A stretch of DNA of 22,156 bases from Apostichopus parvimensis (GCA_000934455.1 KN884405.1:113624-135779), one strand, 5' to 3'. Positions 12,301 through 19,615 are shown, counted from the stretch's first letter. The notes: generated by a model not told the origin, from the letters alone. Program-made: numbers and translations.

Positions 12301-15300
12301 GTCCCTTCTGTTACTGTTACTTGTCATTTAGCCTTTGAAGAAGATCCTGCTAGGATCGGAACGTCAGGCCAACTTACTTTTACACAGTATTGGAAGAAAG
12401 ATAAACAACCAATACAGAATGGAGACAGTATGAATCGATATCGCTTACAACAAGAAAGGTGACATTTTGGAAGGAAAGAGAGCAAAGATAAGTTTCTTAA
12501 TAAAAGCAAATTTGTGATCTGGACCCCCCCCCCCCAAAAAAAGGAAGAAAAATAGGTGGAGAGGGTAGATTTTAATAGGGGTTAGGCCAGCAGAAGCATT
12601 CCCAGTCTCTTGTTTGTTCTTTAACGATATTTGGAACAACGGTGTGAAATCTGTATAAAGCTGTATATACAGTATAGCAAGATACTTAACTCTAAGATAT
12701 TGAAACTAATGAAAATTTTTACTCTACCTTAATTGCCATAACATCAATTGGAACAGTCTCTCCTTTAACTAAGGCTAATGCAGCACTGCACATCCACCTA
12801 TGAGGAAAGGGGGAAAAAATGTATATTTAATGCTGATCTTTGCACCAGAGAAAACATTGAAAACTTTTAACTTTTGATCTTTTTTTAGTCTGCGTCCTTT
12901 ACAATCTCATTTTATTGGTGGGAAAAACTTATAAAGCTTTACTTGATTATTTTTTTCATATTTTATATCTTACAGCGAGAAGAAGGTTTGAGACTACTTG
13001 GACACATGGCTGGAATTTTCATTTTCTGGAGACAAAATAAAACCCTGCACGATTCTAAGACAAATTGAGATAAAGGCAATACTAGATGCAAAGACAAACG
13101 AAAAACCAAATTTTCCATACCGCTAACCAAAAGCTCTCATCTGAATAATTCAAATAAGAAAGGTTGAATAAATCTGAGATGAACTAGAATAATTCCTTAG
13201 GATATTGACTCCTCAGCTGGTCCATGAAATGCAACTTCATCAGACGAAAATATTCCGCATTTGTCTCCCTTCCATAATCAGTTTCTGCATTTAGCCTTGA
13301 AAATTGATAAATATGAGATTTTTGCAGGAAAATGAAATCCATGTACTTGTTGAGACCATCCCTTGTGACGAATGTGTAAATTTACTAATCAGAAACTAAT
13401 CATCCCTTTTTAAAGAAGAAAAAAATGGGTCATCTAAATCTATGTCTTAATATGCAGAAAAGCAATTTGTGACTCATTTGCTGTTCATCTCCGTGAGTCA
13501 GAGTTACGTCATATCTAACTGATTTTGAGATATCACCATTTTTTTGTGTCATCCAAAACCGACAAAATTAAAATTAAAAATATGAAAGAGAATCGGTTAA
13601 TCTGAACAGCACCAAGAAAAGAAGGTGTGTCTCCATCTGATGACATCATAACTTGACTCATCTCACATGAGACAGTACTCAGACCCATGGCATGATGTCT
13701 ATACAATTCCATTTGTGGTGTAAATTGTACTTTAAGTCAACATTTACTATTCTTTAAGCTAATTTGGATTGTTAGTTGTTCACCATGAGTTTGAACACTG
13801 TTAACTTTTGAAGATCACAAGCATGATAGAGTTTGCAATTCCTTGGGTTGTTTCTTGGGATAGCAGCCCTGTGGAATCAACATCGATGAGGAAACTCGGG
13901 TTTCTCCTTCACATAGTAAGTCCGGAGGGTAATTCATCATAGAGGCAGTATCCTCAGTACTTTATTCTAATTCCTACATGACTTTGTTTTGAAGATACTG
14001 ACAATTGTAGTTGATACATTTATTTTACCAAAAGTGAACTTATCCCAAACAATTTGGATAAACAACAACAACTAACTTGTTTTTGCTTTTCTTCCAAATT
14101 TGCATCCAACTTCCTGGGTAAGATGTAGCACTATTGATGAATCAAATTACAAACATACCACATTCATTTAGTGTTCTATTTACAACTTCCCCCCACCCGT
14201 GATAATTCCAACCCTTCCCAAGTTAAGGTCACCACAGGAAGTGGAAAGATAAGCTAATCAAAAGATTCTTTTGTTTATTTCAAGCAAACGATTTGGGTAG
14301 ATGCTACGGCAAATTTTTGGCAAACTTTTCCAGGTCGCTTCGATTGCATAACTTTACCGCAGGACTTTTCATTGAATATCTTACTTCGAAACCCTGGTGC
14401 AAGGAAGTAAAGTGTGCACTGACTGGACTCACCTGACCTCATTGGTAGAATCTGTGTACAGCAACCTAGCTAGAGTATTGGTAACACCCACAGGGATGAC
14501 ACCAATGGGCCAGTTGCTACAGGATTCTTCGTCGGAACGACGAAGAAGTCCCGTGATGACTTCTGCTAGAGTACCGTCTCCACCGACCACTAAAATGGAG
14601 TCTGTGGCTCCCAGAGCTGCCACCTGATCCTTGACATGGCCTTCATGGGTAGACTGGAGGAAACAATTAGGAAAATAATTTGTTTGGAATAAGTTTTGTG
14701 GGTACAATATTTACACAGGACAGGACACAGGGCTTCTGTAAACTTTGTGTTGCTTTTAAACTGAATGTGATCTTCCGGGTCAGTTCAAATCACTTTGATT
14801 TGAATCATTTTGAAAATAGAAAGAAAATATGAAATATGAAACTGAATCTACATGTACATAAAGAAGAAAAAACAAGAAAAAAGGAAAAATAAAAGACAGA
14901 AAGGGAAAACAAGGGTGAGTGGAATCATTGAGGAGGACTAAAAGGAGACTCAAACCCATCTGTCACTCTTAACTAATATTATAGAAATCTTGTTGATGAA
15001 AAAACTCCTTCCAAAAAATGAGAAACTCTTGTTCCATTTGGAAGATATCCCAATGGAAAAATTGTGTCTGGGAACTGTCATTTTTTTAAATCTGTGATGT
15101 GATAACTCCAGTGCACATGATCTGAAACATTTAAATAAATTCTTCTTAAAACTGAACGAAAACATGTTTTTTTTTCAAACTTCATATGAACAACAGAGCA
15201 CCTTTAGATGACATTTCACACTATTTTTCATCGACAAATTTGTGTTGATATAAAGTAAGCATGTCATTTGAGGCTTTTAAAGTGTTTAAAAGTGTTGTAA

Positions 15301-18300
15301 TATGGAGATTTGTGCTACATCTGAGGAACTGACCTAATGGTCTGTGTATTAGAGTACAGTTACTAGTTCTGCTACTTTATTTGTTTGAACATCACACATT
15401 TAAATGGTCATTTCTCAAAACTTAAAAAGTTGTATAGAAAAGAAACTTGGAGTGATAACAATTTGTTCTGACAGCCTGCTACATATCAAAGTTTATTTCG
15501 TAAATAAAGCAATGCTTTAAGTTTTAAAAAAAGTTTCTATTTCTTATTAATAATAATAATAATAATCAGCTCAGCTATTTTTACGAAGCTTAAGCGACCC
15601 AAAATGTGGGAGAAACCTGCAAGGGCTTATTTGATTACAAATTACACATCGGGGGGGGGGGGGGGGGGAGGCTTCCAATTCTTTATCATTTTAGAGAGTC
15701 ATTTCAGATAGGAAAACCGTAGATTGCTCTTGAATGAAAAACCCACCTCACTATGACCCGGACTGGTATCGAACCCGGAACCTCCCGATTGCTAAGCTTC
15801 ATTGCTTCAAATGCCACCGCCTTTATCCACTCGGCCACAGCACCGGTATAAATATATCAAAGTTTATATCGTGAATAAAGCTATGCTTTAAGTTCAAGAC
15901 AAAAAAACGTTTTAGTTCAAACAACTTCTAACCTTTATCCATGCTGACCTATCAACAACTCCCTCAAAAAAGCTCTGGTAAGAATTGAAAATATATTGAA
16001 AAATTAATCTATGTTTGAGCAAGTTGGTGGAAAGTTTGACAACTTTGAGCATGCTTAAAAAAAAGAAATATTAAAATAGATTTGAAAAGAACTGAAATGT
16101 AATTATGTTAAACTTTAGAATGAAAGTAAGTTAAAAACTTGTCATATATATTTTTTAACTGACTTCCATTTGCATTCCCTCATCTCCATGGATAATTCAA
16201 TTCCATTAAGCTAACACAATACACTCACCTTTAAAATTTCAACACTCAAGCCAGCCAAATGGAGAATAGGTGCAGCATTCTTCTCAAACTGTTTAACAGC
16301 TTTCCTGCAATCATAACAAAACTAGGGTAACTTTCCTTGTGAAATTACAGTGGTGCAGCAATTATGTTTTGAAGGAGAGGCATTATTGAATATGCAAACA
16401 AATGTGATTAAAATATATTTAAAAAGAAAAAGGTAATGGCAAAAAGTATTGATTTCAAGGTTTTCTGTATTTAGTTGACTAGATGGAGCACATCATATAA
16501 TGCAGATCTGTAGAGTCTCCAGTACTGTAATACATTCATGTACGGTATTTATTTATCGTTCATGGCATTGAGTACTGTGCTTTACAAGGATGCTTTACAG
16601 TTTTAGTATTGATATGTCATATTCCAACAAAATAGACAATTTTGATGGCAGATCATACGTTTTCGTTATATATCATCTTAATATGATATGGCTAAATGGC
16701 CACGCTTCTTCTGTATTGATGACATCAGCTCCTCTGTGGCAACCTAATTGTTATTAAATTAATTGCTATAGGTATCCTACCACAATTAAAGTAGTGCATG
16801 TCTGCCAGAGAGGTTAATCATCGAAAATAGCCCTTAAGTGACCCTACTGTATTGATTTTTTTTTGGCATTTTCTGAGTTAGCACCATTCTTTTTTATGTT
16901 TGGATGTTGAAGAGGATGAAATAAACTGCACATGGTCTGAAAATCTGGAGGATTGAATATGATTTATGGTATTTTAGAAAATCTTGGAAGAAACGAGAAG
17001 ATTCTGAAGCGGCAGCTCTTCTAGCTCAAAGTCTTAGAGGACATGGTGGCAAAAGTTGAATGTGCCGTGATAGCCCAAGCCATTAGCTGTCATATGGTGG
17101 GTAGGACATGTCAGTTGAAAACTTCTATCGGCCTTGGAAAGTGACGAGTTTAGTGCACATGTAAGTCAATGGGAGCAATTAATTGTGGTGTGATACCTTA
17201 ATACCACACGGCAGCCAAGATTGTGTACTGTATACATAAATTTGAGTTTAAATACAAGAAATTTTCATCTTACCCGTTTTTGGCAGCAGGGTTCAAAAAT
17301 ACTGTGACCTTTTTAACTTTTTCTGTGGCTCTGATAGAATGTTGGCCATACTCCTGTAAACAAAAATGATTAATGGGTTAAAGTAGAGTATCTTTTGCTT
17401 TTCACAAATATCATTGGTTTCAACACTTCTGTCCTTGGAAATGCTCCATGTAAAATTCCATCTCACAAACAGGATGAAAAAAATCCAAACTTGACTGAAC
17501 CATTCTTGTTAGTCTATCTAGCAACTTTGGAAAATATTGAAAGCAAACTTTTGTAACAGAAAATTTGTCAAATGTAATTTTTCTTAAGATTTTATATAGT
17601 ATTATATGTTTGTATTTTGTAACAATAAACATCATAATGTCTATGCTTATTTACCTCATGGTTTGTACCACTTATACTTACATATAGAGTGATATGAAAG
17701 AACAGTAAATAAGCAACTATCCCAACTGGGTAAACTCTTAGGTCAAGTGTGACCATAAACTAAGTATTGTACAGTAGGCTGTACATTATTACTCTTCATA
17801 TCATTTTGGGGAAATATGTAGATCGGTCTTTAAAGTACTTCTGTAAAGTTCTTCATACTAAACTACTTACCCAAGCAAGTTTACAGTATTCCCTCCTTAT
17901 TAGATTCTCACTGCAAAAAAAAAGATAAAAAAAGTAGATATGAAAATAGTTCAACATTCACTCTCAAGGTTAACAAACCTGGCATAATTCACTTTGTGAA
18001 ACAATTTTCATTTCTAAATAAAGTTTACATACGACTAGTAAGAATGAATTAATCAATTTGTATGTTTAAATTTCAAATGTCACATAGGCCTAATACTAAG
18101 ATTTTGGGAGTAATTATAGAATACAGGGCCACTCGATGATTCTATCTGAGCATCAGGATGCACGGATGCTCAGTCTCACCCCAGTACGTATGTGAGTAAA
18201 AAAATGTCAAAGTCCAAGTTCTTTCTTTTTGAGTGGATGCGCGGATGCTTGGATGCGGAGTCAAATATTTCCTTAGTCCTTTCGTAGTACTTCTGAGGTG

Positions 18301-19615
18301 GAATTTTAGAGGGCATCGCACATGTACGGATGCCTTTTAAGAACGACACACTATTGATGTGGAATATCTTCGTACATGCGGGACTTTCAGTATTTGAAAT
18401 ACGTGATGGTATATGTGGAAACTTTCGAAAATTATCTAAGTCTATTCCTAGTACTCCGGGGGTGGATGCGCGGATGCGGAGTCTAGAACGACACACTATT
18501 GATGTGGAAAATCTTCGTACATGCGGGACTTTCAGTATTTGAAATACTTGATGGTATATAGGGAAACTTTTGGGGAGTCCATTCCTAGTACTTCCGTGGT
18601 GGATGGGCGGATGCGGAGTCAAAATGAAATACGTGATGGAATTTTAGAGGGCGTCATACATGTACGGACATGTACAGACACACCGCGCATCCGCGCATCT
18701 GGATGCCGGGAAGAGTTAATGAATGGCCCTGTATTCTATAATTGTACCAGATTTTGCATGAAACAATTGTCATTTCTTAATTAAAGTGTACATACGACTA
18801 GTAAGATGAATTACTCAATTTGTATGTTTACATTTAAAATGTCACATAATACTAAAATTTAGCATGAAGTCAGGACATTCAAGATGAAAGTTGTGCACAA
18901 TATTCTGCACACTGATTGCTTTTAAGTTGCTGATACATGACAAGTCTGAAATACACTGCAATTCCCTTGGCTACCTGGAGGATAAGCCTTTTAAATTAAA
19001 TTTCAACATACAAAGTGATAATATATGCATGTAACTAATACATCATCAGGTCATCAAATAGAAAGAATGTAATATATGCTTGTAAATTGTAGCTTGACAC
19101 TAGCCTTAATAACAGTAACAACTACATTACCAGGTCATCAAATAGCAAGAGTGTACGGTCTCATTCATGGCATGCTAGTTACAGTGCTAAGCAAGCATTT
19201 AGCCAGTGCTCCACTGTCACCTTCCTAATTTTGGTATTTGGTGACAAAGGGACTTGATCCCCAACCTTTTTTAATAGACCCAACACACAGCATATCATTA
19301 CTGCCGCCATCAACTTTCAAACATTATTATTATCAATAGCATTTTTCATTAGCCTATATGAAGGTTCTCGTAGACACCCAATTCCGCGAAACAAGAAACG
19401 CGTACCATGGATTGTAATGTTACATGTTACAGTGTGTCTTGGTCTATCTCTCTGTGTCCATCTATCTACTTAAAAGCACATGAAGTACAAAATCAAGATA
19501 TTTACTTATGTTTATTATTTAAGTAGTAGACACCATAGGATCCAGCTACGGCTGCAAGCGTCGACTTCTTCCAATGACTTCGCAGTGTTTTGAAAACTTT
19601 AATTACGGATGCCAT
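277..19615 (-). CDS. AGK: Acylglycerol kinase, mitochondrial (5' eight coding exons; 3' part beyond window edge)
   Basis: Joined exons, in transcription order: 19615-19506, 17910-17871, 17353-17274, 16304-16229, 14653-14433, 12797-12728, 6611-6532, 337-277. They give 738 nt, 246 residues, with consistent phases and GT/AG ends throughout. Seen: the N-terminus FKTLRSHWKK followed by a mildly hydrophobic stretch (about residues 20-32, a likely membrane anchor); VFLNPAA (68-74), the nucleotide-binding segment of the diacylglycerol-kinase catalytic fold; FEKNAAPILHL in exon 4; VVGGDGTLAEV (124-134), the catalytic glycine loop; LVKGETVP in exon 6; LRW in exon 7; KYWYFGPLK across the exon 7/8 junction. 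All match human AGK in order and spacing, and the first Gly of GGDGTL is residue 126 in both. Known: AGK phosphorylates monoacylglycerol and diacylglycerol to lysophosphatidic and phosphatidic acid in mitochondria, and in mammals is also a TIM22 import-complex subunit. Whether the second role holds here cannot be told. Human AGK is 422 aa, so about 170-180 residues should lie to the left of base 277. Confidence 0.95.
789..860 (-). repeat. tRNA-like sequence, probably a SINE head (or tRNA pseudogene)
   Basis: A 72-nt cloverleaf can be drawn on the minus strand. The acceptor stem is GCATCCA with TGGAGGC (6 of 7 pairs). The A box is a perfect TAGCCTAATTGG and the B box is GGTTCGAATCC. The T loop is TTCGAAT. 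The anticodon stem has one mismatch and the loop is GTACAAA. The anticodon would be ACA, which eukaryotic tRNAs do not normally use, and there is one mismatch each in the acceptor, anticodon and T stems, so a functional tRNA is unlikely. The 3' flank (down to about 730) may be SINE body. The intact internal promoter boxes fit a tRNA-derived SINE. Confidence 0.65.
984..999. repeat. (AT)n microsatellite
   Basis: Alternating AT followed by imperfect AT-rich sequence to about 1018. Confidence 0.8.
3785..3949. repeat. Diverged duplication, copy 1 (period 273 bp)
   Basis: Shares with 4058-4222 the blocks AGCTCATTAATGA, GGAGGTCAAA, GTATGTGCCTCAGC, TGGGATGT.GTGTCCACT and GAAGCCACACAGAAATAAAT in the same order and spacing. 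Copy 1 carries a small internal duplication of TGTGCCTCAG.TATG. No coding sense is seen. Confidence 0.85.
4058..4222. repeat. Diverged duplication, copy 2 (period 273 bp)
   Basis: Second copy of the block at 3785-3949. A weaker third echo is visible near 4285-4350 (CATGCTTAGGCATGGATTGTAG, then GGTTCAAAGGTCAGAGGGTC), suggesting an old tandem array of this unit. Confidence 0.85.
6532..6611 (-). CDS. AGK: AGK coding exon 7
   Basis: 80 nt coding residues 200-225 and two bases of codon 226: DAEERTTFAVNHLRWSSFDD, then AKQTTTK. It aligns with human PVFAMTGLRWGSFRDA; LRW.SF.DA is conserved. The acceptor is TTTTCATTTTCAAG/GATG; the donor is CAAA/GTAAGA. Over 6 kb of intron lies on each side. Confidence 0.93.
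10800..11096 (-). mobile_element. tRNA-derived SINE with a MIR/CORE-like body
   Basis: Read on the minus strand, the element starts with a degenerate tRNA head (about 11096-11030) ending in an intact B box GGTTCAAGTCC (11045-11035). The body follows: TTGTGTCCATGGGCAAGGC, then GCACTTAATCTC, TTTGCCTCTCTTCACC and GTGTAAAAATGGGGAC (10964-10949). This order (TGGGCAAG, CACTTAA, CCTC, TGTAAAATGGGGA) is the one found in vertebrate MIR and related SINEs with conserved central domains. The 3' end is unclear and may reach 10741. It lies in AGK intron 6, in the gene's sense direction. Confidence 0.65.
11719..11733. repeat. Target-site duplication, left copy, of the Penelope-like insertion
   Basis: The 15-mer CAGTATTGGAAGAAA is repeated exactly at 12385-12399. 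It abuts the point where similarity to the element's protein begins; one to a few bases of microhomology make the exact boundary ambiguous. Confidence 0.8.
11734..11988 (+). pseudogene. PLE GIY-YIG endonuclease, C-terminal fragment
   Basis: The frame reads SGIQYVGETKTTLKKRF, then YGHRS, a conserved-looking PVGEHFN, and RERLWMQRLHTIQPHGLNI, ending in TAG (11986-11988). YVGET is the second half (YIG) of the GIY-YIG signature; the Arg of LKKRF and the Glu of GEHF sit where the family's catalytic Arg and Glu are expected. The GIY strand and the whole reverse transcriptase are absent, and there is no start codon of its own. The 85 codons are intact without stop or frameshift, so the insertion may be fairly recent. 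It cannot act alone. Confidence 0.85.
12331..12369 (+). ncRNA. Hammerhead-ribozyme-like relic in the PLE 3' region
   Basis: The order of parts fits a type I hammerhead. Stem I strand GCCT (12331-12334) is followed by TTGAAGA (12335-12341) in place of the core CTGATGA. Stem II is GATCCT-GCT-AGGATC (12343-12357), then GGAA (12358-12361) in place of GAAA. After that come C, GTC (12363-12365), and the closing stem I strand AGGC (12366-12369), which pairs perfectly with GCCT. Three core substitutions should abolish cleavage. Hammerheads are known in PLEs; calling this one a decayed copy is inference. Confidence 0.4.
12385..12399. repeat. Target-site duplication, right copy
   Basis: Exact copy of 11719-11733, immediately after the PLE 3' end (ACTTACTTTTACA). 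Confidence 0.8.
12728..12797 (-). CDS. AGK: AGK coding exon 6
   Basis: 70 nt completing codon 176 and coding residues 177-199: WMCSAALALVKGETVPIDVMAIK is spread over this exon, with LVKGETVPIDV matching human IVKGETVPLDV. The acceptor is TTCCTCATAG/GTGG; the donor is AAG/GTAGAG, somewhat off consensus. It ends in phase 0. Confidence 0.95.
13184..13381 (-). other. Protein-like open frame inside AGK intron 5, unrecognised
   Basis: Between an upstream TAA and a TAG at 13186-13184 lie 65 sense codons. The first ATG is at 13342, giving 52 residues: MDFIFLQKSHIYQFSRLNAE, then TDYGRETNAEYFRLMKLHFM, then DQLRSQYPKELF. The composition, rich in Glu, Arg, Tyr and Leu with few low-complexity runs, looks more protein-like than most chance frames here, but I do not recognise the family. 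It lies on the same strand as AGK. It does not fit the exon 5/6 join, and no convincing acceptor sits just upstream. Possible explanations: a transposon or retrogene remnant, an alternative last exon, or chance. Confidence 0.25.
14433..14653 (-). CDS. AGK: AGK coding exon 5 (GGDGTL catalytic loop)
   Basis: The longest exon, 221 nt, coding residues 103-175 plus two bases. It holds VVGGDGTLAEVITGLLRR (124-141), the active-site loop and following helix, and IGVIPVGVTNTLARLL (152-167), the position where other lipid kinases of the fold have GTGND. Human AGK is also altered there (PLGETSSLSH). The acceptor is TTTCCTCCAG/TCT; the donor is GGTCAG/GTGAGT. A donor four bases upstream (GAG/GTCAGG) is weaker and breaks the phase with exon 6. 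Confidence 0.97.
15483..15540. repeat. Direct repeat flanking the intron-4 SINE, left copy
   Basis: Positions 15483-15523 match 15854-15894 at 38 of 41 bases. Weaker similarity (AAGTT, then A7 and GTTT) continues to the SINE junction at about 15540. Confidence 0.85.
15546..15848 (-). mobile_element. tRNA-derived SINE, class II (Ser/Leu-type) head, ATT-repeat tail
   Basis: On the minus strand the element begins with a tRNA-like head. The A box is TGGCCGAGTGG (15838-15828), followed by a long variable-arm-like segment and B box GGTTCGATACC. The TGGCCGAGTGG box is typical of Ser and Leu tRNAs. The body has AGGTGGGTTTTTCATTC and TACGGTTTTCCTATCTG. The 3' end is GAGCTGATTATTATT, a repeated ATT tail (15566-15546), typical of SINEs. 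The acceptor stem does not pair, so this is not a working tRNA. An 18-base C run (minus strand) interrupts the body. It is in AGK intron 4, in the gene's sense direction. Confidence 0.75.
15651..15668. repeat. G18 mononucleotide run
   Basis: Longest of the ten G/C runs of nine or more bases in the window; it lies inside the SINE body. Confidence 0.95.
15854..15915. repeat. Direct repeat flanking the intron-4 SINE, right copy
   Basis: Starts within a few bases of the SINE 5' end (15848). See the left copy at 15483 for identity. Confidence 0.85.
16229..16304 (-). CDS. AGK: AGK coding exon 4
   Basis: 76 nt coding residues 77-102: GKAVKQFEKNAAPILHLAG and on to SVEILK. Human AGK has FEKNAAPILHLSG at the same place. 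The acceptor is GATTGCAG/GAAA; the donor is AAAG/GTGAGT, in phase 0. Confidence 0.95.
17274..17353 (-). CDS. AGK: AGK coding exon 3 (nucleotide-binding NPAA segment)
   Basis: 80 nt coding residues 51-76 and two bases of codon 77. It contains KKVTVFLNPAAKNG, the first beta strand and turn of the diacylglycerol-kinase catalytic fold (human KKATVFLNPAACKG). The acceptor is TTTACAG/GAG; the donor is ACGG/GTAAGA. Confidence 0.94.
17871..17910 (-). CDS. AGK: AGK coding exon 2
   Basis: A 40-nt microexon completing codon 37 and coding residues 37-50 (NENLIRREYCKLAW), equivalent to human DNLLRRAACQEA. The acceptor is a run of nine T followed by GCAG; the donor is GG/GTAAGT. It ends in phase 0. It is far too short for ORF finding and was placed by homology and splice sites. 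Confidence 0.9.
17986..18110. repeat. Long direct repeat flanking the TIR element, left copy
   Basis: Shares GAAACAATT.TCATTTCT, TACATACGACTAGTAAGA, CAATTTGTATGTTTA and AATGTCACATA with 18759-18860 in the same order; the best-matching core is 17997-18105. The copies differ by scattered substitutions and small indels (roughly 15% by eye), so the duplication is old. Confidence 0.85.
18341..18485. repeat. 145-bp tandem repeat in TIR element, unit 1
   Basis: Begins GAACGACACACTATTGATGT. The first 85 bases differ from unit 2 at four positions. It ends with GGATGCGCGGATGCGGAGTC. Confidence 0.9.
18486..18622. repeat. 145-bp tandem repeat in TIR element, unit 2
   Basis: Second, slightly shorter unit ending GGATGGGCGGATGCGGAGTC. 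Outside both units, GGAATTTTAGAGGGC, then a matching ACATGTACGGA, occurs once on each side (18300 and 18639), so the array has a further, larger-scale repetition. Confidence 0.88.
18744..18866. repeat. Long direct repeat flanking the TIR element, right copy
   Basis: Abuts the right end of the TIR element, as the left copy abuts its left end; the well-matched core is 18759-18860. Confidence 0.85.
19047..19071. repeat. 25-bp direct repeat, copy 1
   Basis: CAGGTCATCAAATAGAAAGA plus AATGTA; 23 of 25 bases match 19131-19155, at 84-bp spacing. It lies in AGK intron 1. Confidence 0.85.
19131..19155. repeat. 25-bp direct repeat, copy 2
   Basis: Partner of 19047-19071, probably from a local duplication; intervening ATATATGC.TGTAA stretches also recur around 19022 and 19073. 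Confidence 0.85.
19506..19615 (-). CDS. AGK: AGK coding exon 1 (start codon, membrane anchor)
   Basis: Codes residues 1-36 plus two bases of codon 37. The start ATG (19615-19613) has G at -3 and G at +4, a good initiation context. The first in-frame stop upstream is at 19726-19724, with no in-frame ATG between, so this is the only sensible start. The protein opens MASVIKVFKTLRSHWKKS, very close to the human N-terminus (FKTLRNHWKKT), then a small-residue and aromatic stretch likely to insert into the inner mitochondrial membrane. The donor is CATAA/GTAAAT. Confidence 0.93.

Larger units (their letters stand above)
11734..12384 (+). mobile_element. 5'-truncated Penelope-like retroelement (PLE)
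   Basis: About 650 bp between perfect 15-bp direct repeats. It comprises the last part of the GIY-YIG endonuclease frame (to 11988), a pyrimidine-rich 3' untranslated segment (about 12000-12245), and a hairpin-bearing 3' end (12331-12384). The reverse transcriptase and the first part of the endonuclease are missing, as expected for a 5'-truncated copy. It is inserted antisense to AGK in intron 6. Known: PLEs encode a reverse transcriptase fused to a GIY-YIG nuclease and often carry hammerhead motifs in their terminal repeats. Confidence 0.82.
6612..12727. other. AGK intron 6: repeat-bearing intron
   Basis: About 6.1 kb. It contains a MIR-like SINE, an AAT microsatellite (10107-10119) followed by a TTTTTATATAGCGCTTT stretch often seen at repeat ends in marine invertebrates, a truncated Penelope-like element, and six long G or C runs (6645-6655, 7515-7523, 9076-9086, 9630-9641, 10300-10308, 12524-12535). 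The rest, including the 107-codon frame at 9025-9348, shows nothing I recognise. Confidence 0.7.
18112..18743. mobile_element. Non-autonomous terminal-inverted-repeat element (MITE-like)
   Basis: The ends at 18112-18134 and 18721-18743 are inverted copies of each other at 22 of 23 positions (AATTATAGAATACAGGGCCA, then C or T, then TC). Looser inverted similarity (GCATC..GATGC.CGGATGC) reaches about 60 bp inward. The 632-bp body has no transposase. It is built from GGATGC-rich blocks and a 145-bp tandem repeat. A GT dinucleotide abuts both ends (18110-18111 and 18744-18745), a possible but very weak 2-bp target duplication. The superfamily is not assignable: the inner CAGGGCC recalls hAT ends, but the inverted repeat extends beyond it. 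Confidence 0.7.

Noticed and set aside
15738..15848. Possible functional tRNA-Ser or tRNA-Leu gene
   Set aside because: The acceptor stem does not pair and the T stem is damaged. The sequence continues into a body with an ATT tail, so it is a SINE.
16928..17060. Protein-like 43-codon plus-strand frame (KIWRIEYDLWYFRKSWKKRE and on)
   Set aside because: It is short, antisense to AGK, and not recognised. Frames of this length are common by chance, and it was used as a caution against over-reading the frame at 13184-13381.
18176..18622. Longest open frame in the window (148 codons, minus strand)
   Set aside because: It lies wholly inside the TIR element and spans its 145-bp tandem units. The repeat keeps stops away by chance, the two units are read in different frames, and there is no recognisable domain.
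19230..19290. GGATCAAGTCCC on the minus strand, a B-box-like motif that could mark another SINE
   Set aside because: No A box at the right distance and no recognisable body or tail; too degenerate to call.
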